A stretch of DNA of 64,000 nt from Nocardia mangyaensis (GCF_001886715.1 NZ_CP018082.1:5084001-5148000); one strand, 5' to 3'; positions 47,101-60,252 are shown, numbered from the stretch's first letter. The notes: generated from the sequence alone by a model not told the origin. Made by a program: numbers and translations.

Positions 47101-50100
47101 GAGGTACTCGGACTGGAGACCATCGGTGCCGACGACAGCTTCTTCGCTCTCGGCGGCGACAGCATCGTCTCCATCCAGCTCGTCTCCCGGGCGAAGGCCG
47201 CGGGCATCACCTTCAGTGCCCGAGATGTCTTCGAGCGCAAGACCGTCGCCGCACTGGCCGCCGTCGCCGCCGAGACCGAGATCGACGTGGTCGAGGAACT
47301 ACCCGGTGGCGGCATCGGCCCGGTGGAGCTCACCCCGATCGTGCACGCGATGCTCGACGACGGTGCCCCCTGGAGCCGCTACAGCCAAGCGGTGCTGATC
47401 GGCCTGCCGGCCGGAACCGGACGAGCCGCCCTGGCCACGGCCCTGCGAACGCTGATCGACCAGCACGACCTCCTGCGTTCCACACTGCGCAGGTCCTCCG
47501 GCACCTGGGAATGGGTTGTCGCCGCACCGGGCGCGGTCGACGCCGACACCCTGATCGACTCCGCGCCTGATGAGGCAGCTCGAGCCGATTCCGACATGGC
47601 CGAGACCATCGAACGTGCTCTACAGCGCGCCGCGGACCAGCTCGATCCCGCATCCGGCGTCGTCGCCCGCTTCGTGCTGATCGAGCGCGCGGACGCCGAC
47701 CCGCTGTGCTGGCTGGTGCTGCACCATCTCGTCACCGATGGGGTCTCCTGGCGAATCCTGCTGCCCGACTTGGCGACCGCGGCTTTCGGCGGCGCGCTCG
47801 ACCCGGTCGGCACCTCGTTCCGGCGCTGGGCCCACGCGCAGCCCGAGCAGGCGGCCGCGCGCACCGAGGAACTCCCGGTGTGGCAACGCATCGTGTCGAC
47901 GCCCGACCCGGCCTTCGGTGACAGCGTCTTCGATCCGGCCCTCGACACGGTCGCCACCATGGCGCAGTGCCAGACCACCGTCCCCGCCGAGACCGCGCAC
48001 ACCGTCCTCACCACCGTGCCCGAGCAATTCCATTGCGGCGCCGACGATGTCCTGCTCGCCGCGCTCGCTCTCGCCGTGTCCCGCTGGCGCGCTCGCACCG
48101 GCACCCTGCTCACCGTGGAAGGCCACGGCCGCGCCGAATCCCTGCTGCCCGGCGCCGACATCGCCCGCACGGTCGGCTGGTTCACCAGCGTCTACCCGGT
48201 GGCCATCGACCTGACCGGGATCGATCTCGACGATGCCTTCGCCGGTGGCGAAGCCGCGGGATCGGCGATCAAGGCGACCAAGGAACAGCTGCGCGCGGTC
48301 CCCGACCGCGGAGTCGGCTACGGCCTGCTGCGCTACCTGAACAGCGACACCGCCGCCGCGCTCGCCGACGCACCGATACCTCAGCTGAGCTTCAACTACC
48401 TCGGCCGGGCGGTCACCGGCGAGGGCCCGTGGCTGCCTCGACGCTTCGCCGCCACCAACAACGACGACGCGCCCCTGGCCGCCACCGTCGACATCAACGC
48501 CGTCCTGACCGACGCGGGCCTCGATGTCACCTGGGCCTATGCGGGCAGGCTGCTCGACGAATCCGATGTGCGCGAGCTGGCCGACCTGTGGTCAGCGGCC
48601 CTCGACGCGCTCGGCCGCCACGCCCGCTCGGCCGACGCGGGCGGCCGTACGCCCTCTGATTTCCCCCTCGTCACCGTCGACCAGCCCCAGATCGACAGCT
48701 GGGAGCGCACCTATCCGGCACTCACCGATGTCTGGCCACTGTCTCCCCTGCAGTACGGCTTGCTCTTCCACGCCCTCTACGACTCCGACACCGCCGACGG
48801 CTACACCGTCCAGTCCCTGCTCACCCTCGCGGGCACTGTCGACGCCACCCGTCTGCGCGCCGCCGCCCAGGCACTCGTCGACCGGCACGAGAATCTGCGC
48901 GTGGCCTTCGTCGAAACCGACGACGGCCCTCGCCAGCTGGTTCTCGCCGCAGCCGAGATCGGTTGGCACGAGGTCGATCTCACCTCGATCACCGATGACG
49001 CCCAGCGCGCCCGCGACCTCGACCGGGTGATCGAGCTCGACGCGCTCACCCGCTTCGACCTCACCCGTCCCCCACTGCTGCGCTTCACTCTGATCCGGAC
49101 CGACCAGGACACCTGCCGTCTCGTGATGACCAATCACCACCTGGTGCTCGACGGTTGGTCGACCCCCCTGCTGGTCCGTGAACTGCTCACGCTGTACGTC
49201 ACGGCGGGCGACGCGTCGATGTTGCCGCCCGCCCGGTCCTATCGGGAGTTCCTGGCCTGGCTGGACCAGCAGGACGCGGACGCCTCGATCGCCGCGTGGA
49301 AGGAGTCCCTGGCAGGCATCGACACCCCCACCCGTGCGGTTCCCACGCTCGCCGGGATCGCCTCGACCGAGACCGCGATGCTCTCGCACGACCTGTCCCC
49401 GGTCGCGGTCGCGAAACTCGAGGCCGCCGCGCGCGAGGCGGGCGCGACGGTGAACACCCTGGTCCAGGCGGCCTGGTCGATGCTGCTGGCCATGCTCACC
49501 GGCCGCACCGAGGTGGTGTTCGGCAGCACCGTGTCCGGCCGCCCGCCGGAACTGCCCGGCGTCGAGGAGATGGTCGGTCTGTTCATCAACACCGTCCCGG
49601 TACGGGTGAGCCTCGACCCCGCCGAGAAGGTCACCGACCTGCTGGCGCGGGTGCAGGCCGAGCAGGTGCGGCTCATGGACCACCAGCATGTCGGCCTCGC
49701 CGCGATCCACCGCGCCGTCGGCCTGGCCGAATTGTTCGACACTCTCACCGTTTTCGAGTCCTATCCGATCGACCGCGAGGCGCTCTCCCAGGCACTCGAC
49801 ATCGCGGGCATGCGGGTGCTCGAGGTGGAAGGCACCGACGCGACGCCGTATCCGGTGAACCTCATGGTGATTCCGCTGCGCGGTGACACCGGCGACGCGC
49901 TGCGCGTGAGCGTGAAGTACATGGCCGATCAGCTCGATCCCGCTGCCGCGCAGTCACTGCTGGACCGCTTCGTCCGGCTGCTCGGACAACTCGCCGAGAA
50001 CCCCCACGCCCTGGTCTCGCGGCTGCGCTGTTGCGACGACACCGAATTGGCCACGCTGGCACCGGTACACGGCGCGCCGCCGCTGCCCATGCGCACCCTG

Positions 50101-53100
50101 CCCGACATCCTGACCGCGGGCGCGCGCATCGACTCCGCCGCGATCGCGGTCAGCTCGGGCGATCTACGGATGAGCTACGGCGAACTCGACGCCTGGTCGA
50201 ACCGGTTCGCCCGGGTCCTGCTCGGTCGCGGAGTGGGCCCCGAGGTCTTCGTCGTCCTGGCGCTGACCCGCTCGCTGGAATCGGTGGTCGCCGTGTGGGC
50301 GCTGGCCAAGACCGGCGCGGCCTTCGTCCCCCTCGACCCGAGCTATCCGGTGGAGCGCATCGAACACATGCTCGCCGACTCCAAGGCGCCGATCGGGGTC
50401 ACCGTCACCGAGACCGGCGAAACCCTGCCCGGCACCATCGACTGGCTGCTGCTCGACGATCTCAACACGATGCGCCGCGCCATGCTGGTCTCCGACGCGC
50501 CGATCACCGATGCCGAGCGCGGCGGTCCCCTCGACCTGGACCACACCGCCTACCTCATCTACACCTCCGGTTCCACCGGCAAACCCAAGGCAGTGCTGCT
50601 CAGCCACCGCGGCATCGCGAATCTGGTTGCCGCCCAGCAAGCCACGCTCGCCCTCGATCAGAACGCCAGCGCGCTGCAGGTCGCCTCCCCCAGCTTCGAC
50701 GCCTCGGTGTTCGAGATGCTCACCGCGCACGCGGCGGGCGGACGACTCGTGGTGTCGCCACCGGAGGTGTACGGCGGCAGCGAACTCGAGATGCTGCTGC
50801 GCACCGAACGGGTCACCCACGCGGTCATCACCCCGTCGGCGCTGGCCACGATGGAACCCACCGATCTCGCCGATCTGCGGGTGCTCTCGGTCGCCGGTGA
50901 GGCGGCCACCCCCGAGCTCATCGAGAAGTGGTCGGCGGGCAGGCGGATGATGAACCTGTACGGTCCCACCGAGTTCAGTATCTGGGCCACCGGTCCCGCC
51001 GAACTCCGTGCGGGCGAGCCGGTCACCATCGGCGGGCCGATCCGCGGCGCGGCGGTAGTCGTGTTGGACAGCTGGTTGCGGCCGGTGCCGGTCGGCATCC
51101 AGGGCGAGCTGTATCTGGCCGGGCCGGCGCTGGCGCGCGGCTATTTCCACCGGTTCGAGATGACCGCGAGCCGCTTCGTCGCCAACCCGTTCGGCACCGC
51201 CGGAGAACGCATGTACCGGACCGGTGACATGGTCCGCTGGGTCACCGGCGAGGACGGACTCTCCCTGGAATACCTGGGCCGCAGTGATTTCCAGGTGAAG
51301 ATCCGCGGCCTGCGCATCGAGCTCGGTGAGATCGACGCGGTGCTCTCCCGCGACGACGAGGTCGAGTACGCGGTGACCATCGGCCGGGAGGGACCGGCGG
51401 GCGCGACCGTCCTGGTGTCCTATGTACTGCCCGGTCCAAGCATCGACCTCGACCCCGAGCGCCTGCGGGCGGGGGTGGCCGCGGAGCTGCCCGGTTACAT
51501 GGTGCCCGCCGCGGTCGTCGTCCTGGACGAGATTCCGCTCACCCCGGTCGGCAAACTGGACCGCAAAGCCCTTCCGGTACCGGACTTCTCGGCTGCCCAG
51601 CGCGCCTACCTCGCCCCGCGCACGCCGATCGAAGAGTCCGTCGCCGAGGTGTTCGCCGAGGTCCTCGGCAGTGACCGGGTCAGCGTCGACCAGTCCTTCT
51701 TCGAACTCGGTGGCAACTCCCTGAGCGCGACAAAGGTCGTCGCCCGGGTCAATTCGTCCCTCGGCGCCACCATCGCCCTGCGCGACCTGTTCGACGCACC
51801 GACCGTGGCCCAACTGTCCGCGCGGATCGTCCCCGCCGCCGAAGGCGCCCGGGGCCGCCCCGCCCTCGCCCCGCGCGTGCGCCCCGACCGGATCCCCCTC
51901 TCCCCCGCCCAACAGCGCATGTGGGTCCTCAACCAGCTCGACCCGGACTCCTCGGCCTACAACATCGCCATCGCCCTCCGCCTCACCGGCACTCTCGACG
52001 TGCACGCGCTGCGCCAGGCCCTCGCCGATGTCATCACCCGCCAGGAAACCCTGCGCACCCGCTACCCCGCCGACGCCGAGGGCCCCCGCCAGGTGATCGT
52101 CGGCAGCGACACCGCCACCCCCGCCATGCCCCTCCTCGACACCGAGGACGGCGCACCTCTGCGCGATCGAATCAACACCCTCGCAGCCACCGGCTTCGAC
52201 CTCACCCGTGAACCTCCGCTGCGAGTCGGCCTCTTCCGACTCAACGGCGTCGTCTCCGGCACGCCGGATCGGGGGGAAGCCCACCCCGTACCGGAGGACA
52301 GGCCAGGTGTGGTGAGCGGACCAGAAGTCTCGCACGCCGACGGCACCGCACCTGTGCATGTTGTCGTGCTGGTGGTGCACCACATCAGCGCCGATGGTGC
52401 GTCGATGGCACCGCTGGCGGCCGACCTCGTCGCCGCCTATTCGGCGCGGGTCTCGGGCGAAGCCCCCACCCGGCCACCGCTCGCCGTCCAGTACGCCGAC
52501 TTCGCGCAGTGGCACCGTCAGCTGCTCGGGAGCGCGGCGGATACGGAATCCTTGGCAGCGCAGCAGATCCGATACTGGCGCGAGACCCTCGCCGATGCTC
52601 CCGATGCCCTGGAACTGCCCACCGATCGTCCCCGCCCGGCCGTCCAGTCCATGCGCAGCGACGACATCGACTTCTCTCTCGACGAGCAGACGCACCGTGC
52701 CCTGGTCGACTTCGCCGCCGCGAACAACGTCAGCGTGTTCATGGTGGTCCACGCCACGCTCGCGGTCCTGCTGGCCCGGCTCGGCGGCACCTCCGACATC
52801 GTCATCGGTACCCCGGTGGCCGGTCGCGGCGAGGCAGCGCTGGACGACCTGGTCGGCATGTTCGTCAACACCCTTGCCCTGCGCACCCCGGTCGATCCCG
52901 GCACCGGGTTCCGCCAGCTCCTCGCCACCGTCCGCACCACCGACCTCGATGCCTTCGCCCACACCGATGTCCCCTTCGAGCAGCTCGTCCAGGCCATCGA
53001 CCCCACCCGTTCCACCGCCCACCACCCGCTGTTCCAGGTGTCTGTGTCTCTCCAGAACTTCATCGAACCGGTTCTCGAACTCCCCGGCCTGCGCTTCGAG

Positions 53101-56100
53101 GTCGAGGATTTCGACCGCCGTTCCTCCGCCTTCGATCTCACCCTCGACCTGCGCGAACGCTTCGACGACACCGGCCCCACCGGCATCGAGGGCGTCCTGA
53201 CCTACGCCAGCGACCTCTTCGACGCTCCCACCATCACCTCGTTCGCCACCCGCTGGCAGCAAGTGCTCACCACCGTCCTCACCGACATCGACGTCCGCCT
53301 CGCCGACATCGACATCCTCGCCGAATCCGAACGCACCGAACTGATCCCGGTCTGCGGGCCTGCCACCGCGGGCACGATCACCCTGTCCCATCTCCTCACC
53401 GCGACCGCCGGAGCCTTCCCCGACCGCCCCGCTCTCATCGCCACCCACACCCGCAACCAGCACACCCTCTCCACCGCCGGTGCGATCTCCCCAGACCACC
53501 CCGCTGTTTCCACCCCGAACGGCACGGACTCCGCGCACCCACCCGCGCTGGGCGCCGAAACGATCCCCTACCGCGTCCTCGACGCACACGCCAACCAGCT
53601 CGCCCGCTTGCTGATCGAAGCCGGCACCCACACGGAAACCGTTGTTGCCCTGGGCCTCCCGCGCTGCGCCGAACTGCACGTCGGCATCTGGGCCACAGCC
53701 AAGACGGGTGGGGCATTCCTGCCGGTGGACCCGAAACATCCGGCAGACCGCATCGAACACATGCTCACCGATTCCGCCGCGCGCGTGGGCATCACCCTTG
53801 CCGAGTATCGCTCCCAGCTCCCCGACACGACCCGGTGGCTGGTTCTCGACGACCCCGAGATCGCCGCGCGCCTGCGCACCACCAGCGACGCCGCACTCAC
53901 CCCCGCCGACCTCCTGGTCCCGATCAGGCTCGAGAACCCGGCCTGGATGATCTACACCTCCGGCTCCACCGGCACCCCGAAGGGCGTCACCGTCACCCAC
54001 CGTGGCCTGGCCGACCTGGTGGCCGCCCAGCGCGCCGACCTCGGGCTGGACGAGCATTCCCGCGTGCTGCAGGTCGCCTCCCCCAGCTTCGACGCGTCGA
54101 TCTTCGAGGCTCTGATGGCCTTCGGCTGCGGCGGCGCTTCGGTCATCGCCCCGCCGGCGGTCTTCGGCGGCGGCCCACTCGCGGAGCTCATCGCGGCCGA
54201 GCAGGTCACGCACATGGTGATCACCCCCTCCGCGCTGGCCACCATCGACCCGGCCGAGGTGTCGAGTGTGCGGGTGCTCGCGGTGGCCGGCGAGGCGGTC
54301 GGCCCCGACCTCGTCGCCCGCTGGTGCGGCGGTGTCGAGGGCCGGACGATGGTCAACCTGTACGGCCCGACCGAATACACCATCTGGGCAACCGGTTCCG
54401 AGCCACTGTCGGCCACCGAACCCGTCACCATCGGCACCCCCATCCACGGCGCGGCCACCCTCGTCCTCGACGACCGCCTGCACCCGGTCCCCGTCGGCGT
54501 CCCGGGCGAGCTGTATCTGGCCGGCACCGCCCTGGCCCGCTGCTACCACGCCCGCCCCGCCCTGACCGCCACCCGATTCGTCGCCAACCCCTTCGGCGAG
54601 CCCGGCGAACTCCTCTACCGCACCGGCGATCTGGTGCGCTGGGCCCGCCGTTCGACGCCGACACCCGACACCGCTGCCATGCCCTCGTCAGACGCTCCCG
54701 TCGCAGCGGTCGCCACCACGACCGGACCCTTGACCCTGGAATACTTGGGCCGCACCGACTTCCAGGTGAAGGTTCGCGGTCAGCGCATCGAGCTCGGTGA
54801 GATCGATGCGGTACTCAGCGGCATCGATGGCGTCGATCTCGCCGTGACACTGGGTGTTCCGGGCCCCACCGGCGCCACTGCTCTCGCCGCCTACCTGGTG
54901 CGCCCACCCGACGTCGACCTCGATGTCGCGCGAGTACGGGCCGAAGCCGCCGACATCCTCCCCGCCTACATGGTCCCGGCCGCTTTCGTCGTGCTCGATG
55001 CCATCCCCGTCAACGCCGTCGGCAAACTCGACCGAAAAGCTCTGCCGGAACCAGTGTTCGCCACCGACGACGCCCCCTACCGTGCCCCGCGCACACCCAC
55101 CGAACACCTCCTCGCCGAGATCTACGCCGAACTCCTCGGCCGCGAACAGGTCGGCGTCGACGACTCCTTCTTCGCCCTCGGCGGCGACAGCATCCTGGCG
55201 ATCCAGCTGGTCACCCAGGCGAAGCTGCGCGGCCTGCACTGCACACCACTGCAGGTGTTCGAGCACCGCACCGTGGCGGCGCTGGCCGCGGCCGTCGAGG
55301 CCACCGGCACCGTCGAAGCCCTCGCGGAACTGCCCGGCGGCGGCACCGGCGACCTCCCGCTCACCCCGATCGTGCGCTACATGACCGAACGCGGCGGCAA
55401 CTTCGACCGCTTCGCCCAGACCGCCGTACTCGACCTGCCCGTCGGCATCGACCGCACACAGCTGCTCAGCACCCTCACCGCCGTGATCGACCGGCACGAC
55501 ATGCTCCGCGCCCGCCTGTGGTCGACCGAGGACGGCTGGCGACTGCGCGTCGACGACCCCGGCTCGGTCGAGGTGGACGCACTCGTCCACCGAACCCCCT
55601 TCGACGCGACCACCGACCCGGTCGAACTCCGCGAATACGCCCGCGCCGAGCTCGACTCCGCGATGAACCGCCTGCACCCGGCCGACGGCGTCGTCCTGCA
55701 ATTCGTCTGGCTGGACCCGGTCGGCGACGCGGGTACCCACACCCGACCGGGAAAGCTGATCGTCGTCGCGCACCACCTCGCCATCGACAGCGTCTCCTGG
55801 CGAATCCTGGTGCAGGACTTGATCGCCGCCTGGGCACAGGTTGCCGCGAGCACCACCCCCGTCCTGGCCGAGACCGGCACCTCGATGCGCCGCTGGTCGC
55901 ATGCGCTGACCGAGCAGGCCCACTCCGGGCAGCGTCGCGCCGAACTCGCCTACTGGCAAGACATCGTGCACGGCCCCGACCCGCTCCTGGGCACGCGACA
56001 ACTCGACCCCACCATCGATTCGGCAAAGACGGTGCGCCGTCTGGAGATCGAGGTCGACGACGCGGTCACCACCGCCCTGCTGACCACCCTGCCCCGCCTC

Positions 56101-57618
56101 TTCCACGGCAGCGTCACCGACGCGTTGTTCACCACCCTGGCCCTGGCCCTGGTCCGCTGGCGCGCCCGCCGAGGCATCGACGAACGCTCGGCCCTGCTGC
56201 GCCTGGAAGGCCACGGCCGACAGGAAGAAGTGGTGCCCGGCGCCGACCTGTCCCGAACCATCGGCTGGTTCACGAACCTGTACCCGGTGCGTCTCGACCT
56301 GACCGATATCGACATCGCCGACGCCTTCGCGGGCGGCCCCGCGATGGGTGCGGCCATCCGCGCGGTCAAACACGAGCTCCTGACAGTTCCGGACAAGGGC
56401 ATCGGCTTCGGCCTGCTGCGCTATCTGAACCCCGAAACAGCCGCCCAGTTCCCCACCGCCCTCCCCGGTCAGATCTGCGTGAACTATCTCGGCAGGCACA
56501 CTTCCGTCGAAACCCCGACCGGCCTGGAAGGTCTCGGCTGGCTCCCGACCGACGAACTCGGCGACCTGGACGCGACCGAACACTCCGACGTCGCGATCAT
56601 GTCGCCGATCGACATCAACGCCATGGTGACCGGCAATCGCCTGCACGCCGAGTTCGGCTACGCGGCAAAACTGTTGACGCGCGACGAGGTCGCCGAACTC
56701 GCGGATCTGTGGGTCGAAGCACTCGGCGCGGCCGCGAGCTTCGCCGAAACACCGGCGGCCCGAACAGCTTCTGCCGACGAGGCGGCGGCGATGGCGGCGC
56801 GAACCGCCACACCGGCAGGACCCACCGGCCTCGGCCTCGACGTGCTCCTGCCCATCCGCCCCGACGGCGACCGCCCCGCCCTGTTCTGCGTCCACTCCTC
56901 CTCCGGAATGTCGTGGAGCTACCTGGGTTTGGCCGAACATCTCCGACCGGGCCGACCGATCTACGGACTCCAAGCCCCCGACCTCAGCGGCCGCGAACCT
57001 TCCGCACGCTCCATCGAGGAATTCGCGCATCGCTACATCCGCGAGATCCGTACCGTCCAACCCAACGGCCCGTATCACCTGCTCGGCTGGTCCTTCGGCG
57101 GACTCATCGCCCAGGCCATGGCGGTCGAGCTGGCCGCCATGGGCGAACGGGTCGGCATCGTCGCCCTGCTCGACACCGATACCGCCGACATCGACGGTGA
57201 CAGCATCGAACGCCTGACAGCGGGCCAGTTCATCAACACCTTCGGCGCCATCTTCGGCATCGACGACGTCTGCGCCGAGGCCACCGCCGAGGAAGCGGCC
57301 GCGATCATCACCGAGCGGCTCGGCGGCGTCGAACTCCTCGACGCCGCCACCATCGAGCGCATGGCGGGCTCCTACAACGCCTCCGCGGGCACCCGGACCG
57401 GCTATCAGCGCCCGGTCTACCACGGTGACGTCCTCTATGTGCGCGCCACGGTCGATCCCTCGGAACACATGGGCCCCGACGGCTGGCGGCCCTACGTGAC
57501 CGGCGAGATCGTCACCCACGACGTCGCGGTGACCCACGACGACCTGACCAACCCCTACGCACTGTCGGTCATCTCGCCGGTGCTCGACGACCACATGGAA
57601 GCAGGAGACCGGATATGA
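44152..57618 (+). CDS. Three-module NRPS, C-A-T-E-C-A-T-C-A-T-E-TE (4488 aa)
   Basis: Domains by residue: starter-type C about 12-445 (HHIVLDG); A1 about 465-965; T1 Ser1004; E1 about 1040-1490 (HHLVTDG, GHGRAE, NYLGR near 1414); C2 about 1520-1960 (HHLVLDG); A2 about 1980-2475; T2 Ser2523; C3 about 2565-3020 (HHISADG from 2743); A3 about 3080-3640; T3 Ser3680; E2 about 3710-4180 (GHGRQE, NYLGRH); TE about 4225-4488 with GWSFGG, Ser4314. An N-terminal C domain implies an acyl cap; the two E domains imply D residues at 1 and 3. Hand-aligned codes: A1 DIENVGGIT, similar to hydroxyornithine-type codes; A2 DAFVSALIW and A3 DAFVAALIW, nearly identical. Product inferred: acyl-D-L-D tripeptide, linear or cyclised. 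Stop overlaps the exporter ATPase start. Confidence 0.95.
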   Translation: MIQPSSHAPGAVEVPFPLSAAQRGIWFAQHIAGDTPISIAQYVELTGPVDHALLTEAVRRTGREFGTGYLRLLDVDGQPHQLVDVTLDADISELDLRAEPDPERAAHAWMRAEYSAPLDMMRDRLVRLAMLRVAEDRWFWYSRMHHIVLDGMGALALVQRTGELYNAALEGREPPRSKAEPLQKIVEADLAYRTSDRFAADREYWREHLTGMPDPVNPAGREAEVDSHPNRVSGALPAETAVLLDSVAAAVNSGVAPTVVAAFGAYLAAMTGASEVVLSLPVSARTSATLRRSGGMLANVVPLRVAPTPTTTVGAAILAVQSELTGALRRQRYRQEDIVRDLGWAMDEAASFGPAVNLMMVDTRIALGPVVGRLHVLTSGLIDDLFVNLYPGVGGESTHIDLQGNGNLYSEAELAAHHERFLLFLHRFLVAGPDAPLSTVPVLSAAEQSVSVPARGPQGPEPRTLPAILAAGAAIDPDATALRWGTGDTMTHRQVDDYTNRLARLLISAGAGPEQTVALSIPRSAESVLATIAVAKTGAAFAPIDPTHPADRIEHMIDDSGVVTGLTVARARASLPDTVDWLTLDGETTLGRLAAQDSTAITDADRAATIHLDQVAYVIYTSGSTGLPKGVLVSHRGLAGLVAGSGAGFGVDADSVVAHAVSPSFDISVEEILVTLAAGATLAVVPPSAYAGEDMAQVLRAHRVTHLNVTPAVVGSLDPAALPDLRTIVVGGDACPPELVSKWAGRALLNGYGPTETTITTTLTEPMVPGAPVSIGSLTDGVSALVLDPWLRPVPAGTVGELYLAGPGVARGYHRRTGLTASRFVAHPHAPGQRMYRTGDLVRWTAPNRRFTLEYQGRSDFQVKVRGYRIELGEIDAALQRLPELDFAITLGVETPTGATALVAYVTTEPGAEVHPEAVKAAVGEHLPSYMVPAVVMVLDRIPLTPLGKIDRKALPAPDFHAGPVVGRAPSTPREQTLATLFAEVLGLETIGADDSFFALGGDSIVSIQLVSRAKAAGITFSARDVFERKTVAALAAVAAETEIDVVEELPGGGIGPVELTPIVHAMLDDGAPWSRYSQAVLIGLPAGTGRAALATALRTLIDQHDLLRSTLRRSSGTWEWVVAAPGAVDADTLIDSAPDEAARADSDMAETIERALQRAADQLDPASGVVARFVLIERADADPLCWLVLHHLVTDGVSWRILLPDLATAAFGGALDPVGTSFRRWAHAQPEQAAARTEELPVWQRIVSTPDPAFGDSVFDPALDTVATMAQCQTTVPAETAHTVLTTVPEQFHCGADDVLLAALALAVSRWRARTGTLLTVEGHGRAESLLPGADIARTVGWFTSVYPVAIDLTGIDLDDAFAGGEAAGSAIKATKEQLRAVPDRGVGYGLLRYLNSDTAAALADAPIPQLSFNYLGRAVTGEGPWLPRRFAATNNDDAPLAATVDINAVLTDAGLDVTWAYAGRLLDESDVRELADLWSAALDALGRHARSADAGGRTPSDFPLVTVDQPQIDSWERTYPALTDVWPLSPLQYGLLFHALYDSDTADGYTVQSLLTLAGTVDATRLRAAAQALVDRHENLRVAFVETDDGPRQLVLAAAEIGWHEVDLTSITDDAQRARDLDRVIELDALTRFDLTRPPLLRFTLIRTDQDTCRLVMTNHHLVLDGWSTPLLVRELLTLYVTAGDASMLPPARSYREFLAWLDQQDADASIAAWKESLAGIDTPTRAVPTLAGIASTETAMLSHDLSPVAVAKLEAAAREAGATVNTLVQAAWSMLLAMLTGRTEVVFGSTVSGRPPELPGVEEMVGLFINTVPVRVSLDPAEKVTDLLARVQAEQVRLMDHQHVGLAAIHRAVGLAELFDTLTVFESYPIDREALSQALDIAGMRVLEVEGTDATPYPVNLMVIPLRGDTGDALRVSVKYMADQLDPAAAQSLLDRFVRLLGQLAENPHALVSRLRCCDDTELATLAPVHGAPPLPMRTLPDILTAGARIDSAAIAVSSGDLRMSYGELDAWSNRFARVLLGRGVGPEVFVVLALTRSLESVVAVWALAKTGAAFVPLDPSYPVERIEHMLADSKAPIGVTVTETGETLPGTIDWLLLDDLNTMRRAMLVSDAPITDAERGGPLDLDHTAYLIYTSGSTGKPKAVLLSHRGIANLVAAQQATLALDQNASALQVASPSFDASVFEMLTAHAAGGRLVVSPPEVYGGSELEMLLRTERVTHAVITPSALATMEPTDLADLRVLSVAGEAATPELIEKWSAGRRMMNLYGPTEFSIWATGPAELRAGEPVTIGGPIRGAAVVVLDSWLRPVPVGIQGELYLAGPALARGYFHRFEMTASRFVANPFGTAGERMYRTGDMVRWVTGEDGLSLEYLGRSDFQVKIRGLRIELGEIDAVLSRDDEVEYAVTIGREGPAGATVLVSYVLPGPSIDLDPERLRAGVAAELPGYMVPAAVVVLDEIPLTPVGKLDRKALPVPDFSAAQRAYLAPRTPIEESVAEVFAEVLGSDRVSVDQSFFELGGNSLSATKVVARVNSSLGATIALRDLFDAPTVAQLSARIVPAAEGARGRPALAPRVRPDRIPLSPAQQRMWVLNQLDPDSSAYNIAIALRLTGTLDVHALRQALADVITRQETLRTRYPADAEGPRQVIVGSDTATPAMPLLDTEDGAPLRDRINTLAATGFDLTREPPLRVGLFRLNGVVSGTPDRGEAHPVPEDRPGVVSGPEVSHADGTAPVHVVVLVVHHISADGASMAPLAADLVAAYSARVSGEAPTRPPLAVQYADFAQWHRQLLGSAADTESLAAQQIRYWRETLADAPDALELPTDRPRPAVQSMRSDDIDFSLDEQTHRALVDFAAANNVSVFMVVHATLAVLLARLGGTSDIVIGTPVAGRGEAALDDLVGMFVNTLALRTPVDPGTGFRQLLATVRTTDLDAFAHTDVPFEQLVQAIDPTRSTAHHPLFQVSVSLQNFIEPVLELPGLRFEVEDFDRRSSAFDLTLDLRERFDDTGPTGIEGVLTYASDLFDAPTITSFATRWQQVLTTVLTDIDVRLADIDILAESERTELIPVCGPATAGTITLSHLLTATAGAFPDRPALIATHTRNQHTLSTAGAISPDHPAVSTPNGTDSAHPPALGAETIPYRVLDAHANQLARLLIEAGTHTETVVALGLPRCAELHVGIWATAKTGGAFLPVDPKHPADRIEHMLTDSAARVGITLAEYRSQLPDTTRWLVLDDPEIAARLRTTSDAALTPADLLVPIRLENPAWMIYTSGSTGTPKGVTVTHRGLADLVAAQRADLGLDEHSRVLQVASPSFDASIFEALMAFGCGGASVIAPPAVFGGGPLAELIAAEQVTHMVITPSALATIDPAEVSSVRVLAVAGEAVGPDLVARWCGGVEGRTMVNLYGPTEYTIWATGSEPLSATEPVTIGTPIHGAATLVLDDRLHPVPVGVPGELYLAGTALARCYHARPALTATRFVANPFGEPGELLYRTGDLVRWARRSTPTPDTAAMPSSDAPVAAVATTTGPLTLEYLGRTDFQVKVRGQRIELGEIDAVLSGIDGVDLAVTLGVPGPTGATALAAYLVRPPDVDLDVARVRAEAADILPAYMVPAAFVVLDAIPVNAVGKLDRKALPEPVFATDDAPYRAPRTPTEHLLAEIYAELLGREQVGVDDSFFALGGDSILAIQLVTQAKLRGLHCTPLQVFEHRTVAALAAAVEATGTVEALAELPGGGTGDLPLTPIVRYMTERGGNFDRFAQTAVLDLPVGIDRTQLLSTLTAVIDRHDMLRARLWSTEDGWRLRVDDPGSVEVDALVHRTPFDATTDPVELREYARAELDSAMNRLHPADGVVLQFVWLDPVGDAGTHTRPGKLIVVAHHLAIDSVSWRILVQDLIAAWAQVAASTTPVLAETGTSMRRWSHALTEQAHSGQRRAELAYWQDIVHGPDPLLGTRQLDPTIDSAKTVRRLEIEVDDAVTTALLTTLPRLFHGSVTDALFTTLALALVRWRARRGIDERSALLRLEGHGRQEEVVPGADLSRTIGWFTNLYPVRLDLTDIDIADAFAGGPAMGAAIRAVKHELLTVPDKGIGFGLLRYLNPETAAQFPTALPGQICVNYLGRHTSVETPTGLEGLGWLPTDELGDLDATEHSDVAIMSPIDINAMVTGNRLHAEFGYAAKLLTRDEVAELADLWVEALGAAASFAETPAARTASADEAAAMAARTATPAGPTGLGLDVLLPIRPDGDRPALFCVHSSSGMSWSYLGLAEHLRPGRPIYGLQAPDLSGREPSARSIEEFAHRYIREIRTVQPNGPYHLLGWSFGGLIAQAMAVELAAMGERVGIVALLDTDTADIDGDSIERLTAGQFINTFGAIFGIDDVCAEATAEEAAAIITERLGGVELLDAATIERMAGSYNASAGTRTGYQRPVYHGDVLYVRATVDPSEHMGPDGWRPYVTGEIVTHDVAVTHDDLTNPYALSVISPVLDDHMEAGDRI

Positions 57619-58625
57619 GCGTCGAACCCACTCTCGCGCACAGCGATTCGCGAACCGGCGGCGTCCTCGTCGAGGGCATCGAGAAATCCTTCGGAGAGGT
57701 GCGAGCCCTGCGCGGTGTCGATTTCACGGCGGCGCCCGGTGAGGTTCTCGGCATCCTCGGCCCCAACGGCGCGGGCAAGACCACCATGGTCAACATCCTG
57801 TCCACACTCATCAGCCCGGATCGCGGGCGGGCGGTGGTCGCCGGACACGATGTCGTCGCCGACCCGGCGGCGGTCCGCAAACGCATCATGCTGACCGGTC
57901 AGTACGCCGCGCTCGACGACATGCTCAGCGGCTACGAGAACCTGGTCATGTTCGGCAGACTCATGGGCCTGCGCAAGCCCGCGGCCCAGGCCCGCGCCCG
58001 CGAACTCATCACCGAATTCGCGCTCGAGCACGCCGCGAACCGTCGCGTCGGCACCTACTCCGGCGGGATGCGGCGCCGCATCGACATCGCCTGCGGCCTG
58101 GTGGTCCGCCCGGATGTGGTGTTCCTCGACGAGCCGACCACCGGCCTCGACCCGCGCAGCCGTCAAGGCGTCTGGGACCTGGTGCGGAGCTTCAAGAACG
58201 CCGGGATCACCACCCTGCTCACCACTCAGTACCTGGAGGAAGCCGATGCCCTCAGCGACCAGATCATCGTGATCGATCACGGCGTGGTCATCGCCTCCGG
58301 CACCGCCGACGAGCTCAAACACCGCACCGGCGGCAGCTATTGCGAGATCGTGCCGCTGGATCTCGAGGGCCTGCCCGCGATCGTCTCCGCGCTGGGTTCT
58401 CTGCTCCCCGCGGAGAACCTGGCCGCGCTGACCCCGGAATCGGATCGCATCACCATCCCCGCCCCCGACGGTGCCAAGACCCTCGCCGAAGCCCTGCGAC
58501 GCCTCGACAACGCCTCGGTCGAACTCGTCGACATCGCCCTGCGACGCCCCTCGCTCGACGATGTCTTTCTCCAGCTCACCGGCCATCTCGCCAGCACCGA
58601 GACGCAACCGGAGCCGGTCGCGTGA
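57615..58625 (+). CDS. DrrA-type ABC exporter ATPase
   Basis: A 336-residue ATPase of the daunorubicin-resistance DrrA family: Walker [10 protein letters not shown], signature [10 protein letters not shown], Walker B VVFLDEP, and TTQYLEEAD, where glutamine stands in the H-loop position as is usual for DrrA. The C-terminal 100 residues are the regulatory extension of the family. ATGA overlap with the NRPS stop couples it to product synthesis, so it should power export of the peptide or its lipidated form. Confidence 0.93.
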   Translation: MSVEPTLAHSDSRTGGVLVEGIEKSFGEVRALRGVDFTAAPGEVLGILGPNGAGKTTMVNILSTLISPDRGRAVVAGHDVVADPAAVRKRIMLTGQYAALDDMLSGYENLVMFGRLMGLRKPAAQARARELITEFALEHAANRRVGTYSGGMRRRIDIACGLVVRPDVVFLDEPTTGLDPRSRQGVWDLVRSFKNAGITTLLTTQYLEEADALSDQIIVIDHGVVIASGTADELKHRTGGSYCEIVPLDLEGLPAIVSALGSLLPAENLAALTPESDRITIPAPDGAKTLAEALRRLDNASVELVDIALRRPSLDDVFLQLTGHLASTETQPEPVA

Positions 58626-59440
58626 CCGCCACCACCTGGCACACCCACACCCCCGCCACCCCGGACACGGTGCAGCAGTGGTGGGTGCTGACCATGCGCC
58701 TGATCGTGCCCTCGGTCAAGACCGGCGAGGTGCTGGCCTCGGTCCTCGCCCCCGCGGCGTTCACCGCCAGCTTCTACATTCCGCTCAAGACCGTGATGAT
58801 GTTCTCCGGCAACGGTTTCAGCAGCTACGCCCAGTACATGATGCCGTTGGTGATCCTGCAGGCCGCCGCGTTCACCGCCATCTCGGCGGCCTTCCGCTCG
58901 GCCACCGACTCCGTCGCCGGACTCAACCGCCGCTTCGGCGCCATGCCGCTGCGCCCGCTGGTGCCCGTGGCGGCCCGGATGTCGGCCAATCTGTTCCGGC
59001 TGCTGATCTCCCTGGCCGCGGCCATCGCCGCCGGATACGTCATCGGTTTCCGCTTCCGACTCGATGCCGTACACACCCTCGGATTCCTGGTGTTCTCGGT
59101 ACTGATCGGCCTGGCCCTCACCCTCGGCGCGGACGTGATCGGCACCCTGTCGAAAAGTCCGGAGGCCACCTCCCAGGCACTGGTGTTGCCGCCGTTGATC
59201 TTCGGCATGCTCTCGACCGGTCTGGCGCCGGCGAGTCAGTTCCCGGAGTGGATCCAATGGTTCGTCCGCAACCAGCCGGTCTCCCAGTTCGCCATCGGCC
59301 TGCGCGCGCTGGCCGGTGACACCGCGGGCAATGCCGGGACGGTGAGCTGGTCACTGATGGGCCCGTCACTGCTGTGGCTGGCCGCCATCGTGGCGATCTG
59401 CACGCCCGTCGCCATCCGCCTGAGTTCGAGGAGAGCATGA
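58622..59440 (+). CDS. DrrB-type ABC-2 exporter permease
   Basis: A 272-residue ABC-2 membrane protein with six predicted helices (for example AAFTASFYIPLKTVMMF, TLGFLVFSVLIGLALTLGAD, LLWLAAIVAICTPVAI). The PPLIFGMLSTGLAPASQFPEW loop and VRNQPVSQFAIGLRAL are family marks. The GTG overlaps the ATPase stop (GTGA), and the stop overlaps the next ATG. Together with the following gene it forms the membrane channel. Confidence 0.9.
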   Translation: MTATTWHTHTPATPDTVQQWWVLTMRLIVPSVKTGEVLASVLAPAAFTASFYIPLKTVMMFSGNGFSSYAQYMMPLVILQAAAFTAISAAFRSATDSVAGLNRRFGAMPLRPLVPVAARMSANLFRLLISLAAAIAAGYVIGFRFRLDAVHTLGFLVFSVLIGLALTLGADVIGTLSKSPEATSQALVLPPLIFGMLSTGLAPASQFPEWIQWFVRNQPVSQFAIGLRALAGDTAGNAGTVSWSLMGPSLLWLAAIVAICTPVAIRLSSRRA

Positions 59441-60252
59441 TGTCGCTGCTCGCCGCCCGCACCGGTGACACCGCAGGCGAGACCTCACCGGCCGCGCTGA
59501 TCCGGCACACCCTGATCCAGACCCAGCGCCTGCTGCTGCGCTGGGCGCGCAACCCGATCACGCTGTTCGAGACCCTGCTCATCCCGTGCCTGCTGCTGAT
59601 CATGCTCGACATCGTGGTCGGCGGTCAGATCGAGCGCTTCACCGGCGAGGACGCACTCTACGGCTCGGTCCCGATGGTCGCGCTGGTCGGTGCCCTCTCC
59701 GGCGCCGTCGCCGGCGGGGTCCTGCTCGGCCGCGAACGCGATGCCGGCCTGCTCGCCCGATTCTGGGTGCTGCCCGTGCACCGCGCCTCCGGCCTGGCCT
59801 CGCGCATCCTCGCCGAGGGCTGCCGCATCCTGCTCGGCACCATCGCGGTGCTGATCGTCGGCTTCCTGCTCGGCTTCCGCTTCCACCAGGGCCCGCTGGC
59901 CGCCCTGGCGTTCTTCTTCGTCCCGGTGATCTTCGGACTCGCCTTCGCGACCATCGTCACCGCGGTCGCCGTCTACACCGCGAAGGCCTCCCTGGTCGAG
60001 GGCATCACCATCCTCACCTCGCTGATGATGTTCTTCAGCACCGGATTCGTCCCGCTGGTCGCCTTCCCCACCTGGATTCAGCCGGTCGTGCGCAATCAAC
60101 CGATGTCGGTCGCCGTCGACGCCATGCGCGGCCTCGCCGACCAAGGCCCCATCGCCCGGCCGCTGACCATGACCCTGCTCTGGTCCGCTGGTGCGGTCCT
60201 GCTGTTCGCCATTCCCGCCGCCATCGGCTTCCGGCGGGCCAGCCGCCGGTGA
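59437..60252 (+). CDS. DrrC-type ABC-2 exporter permease
   Basis: A 271-residue ABC-2 permease, paralogous to the previous gene (TGFVPLVAFPTWIQPVVRNQPMS corresponds to its TGLAPASQFPEW and VRNQPVS). Six helices are predicted, with GRERDAGLLARFWVLPVHR as the coupling loop. Two adjacent ATG codons occur; the first overlaps the upstream stop. It ends the coupled NRPS-exporter operon; fecB starts 49 nt later. Confidence 0.9.
   Translation: MMSLLAARTGDTAGETSPAALIRHTLIQTQRLLLRWARNPITLFETLLIPCLLLIMLDIVVGGQIERFTGEDALYGSVPMVALVGALSGAVAGGVLLGRERDAGLLARFWVLPVHRASGLASRILAEGCRILLGTIAVLIVGFLLGFRFHQGPLAALAFFFVPVIFGLAFATIVTAVAVYTAKASLVEGITILTSLMMFFSTGFVPLVAFPTWIQPVVRNQPMSVAVDAMRGLADQGPIARPLTMTLLWSAGAVLLFAIPAAIGFRRASRR

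Noticed and set aside
50164..57594. Long minus-strand open frames opposite the large NRPS
   Set aside because: They mirror NRPS codons and carry no recognisable motif.
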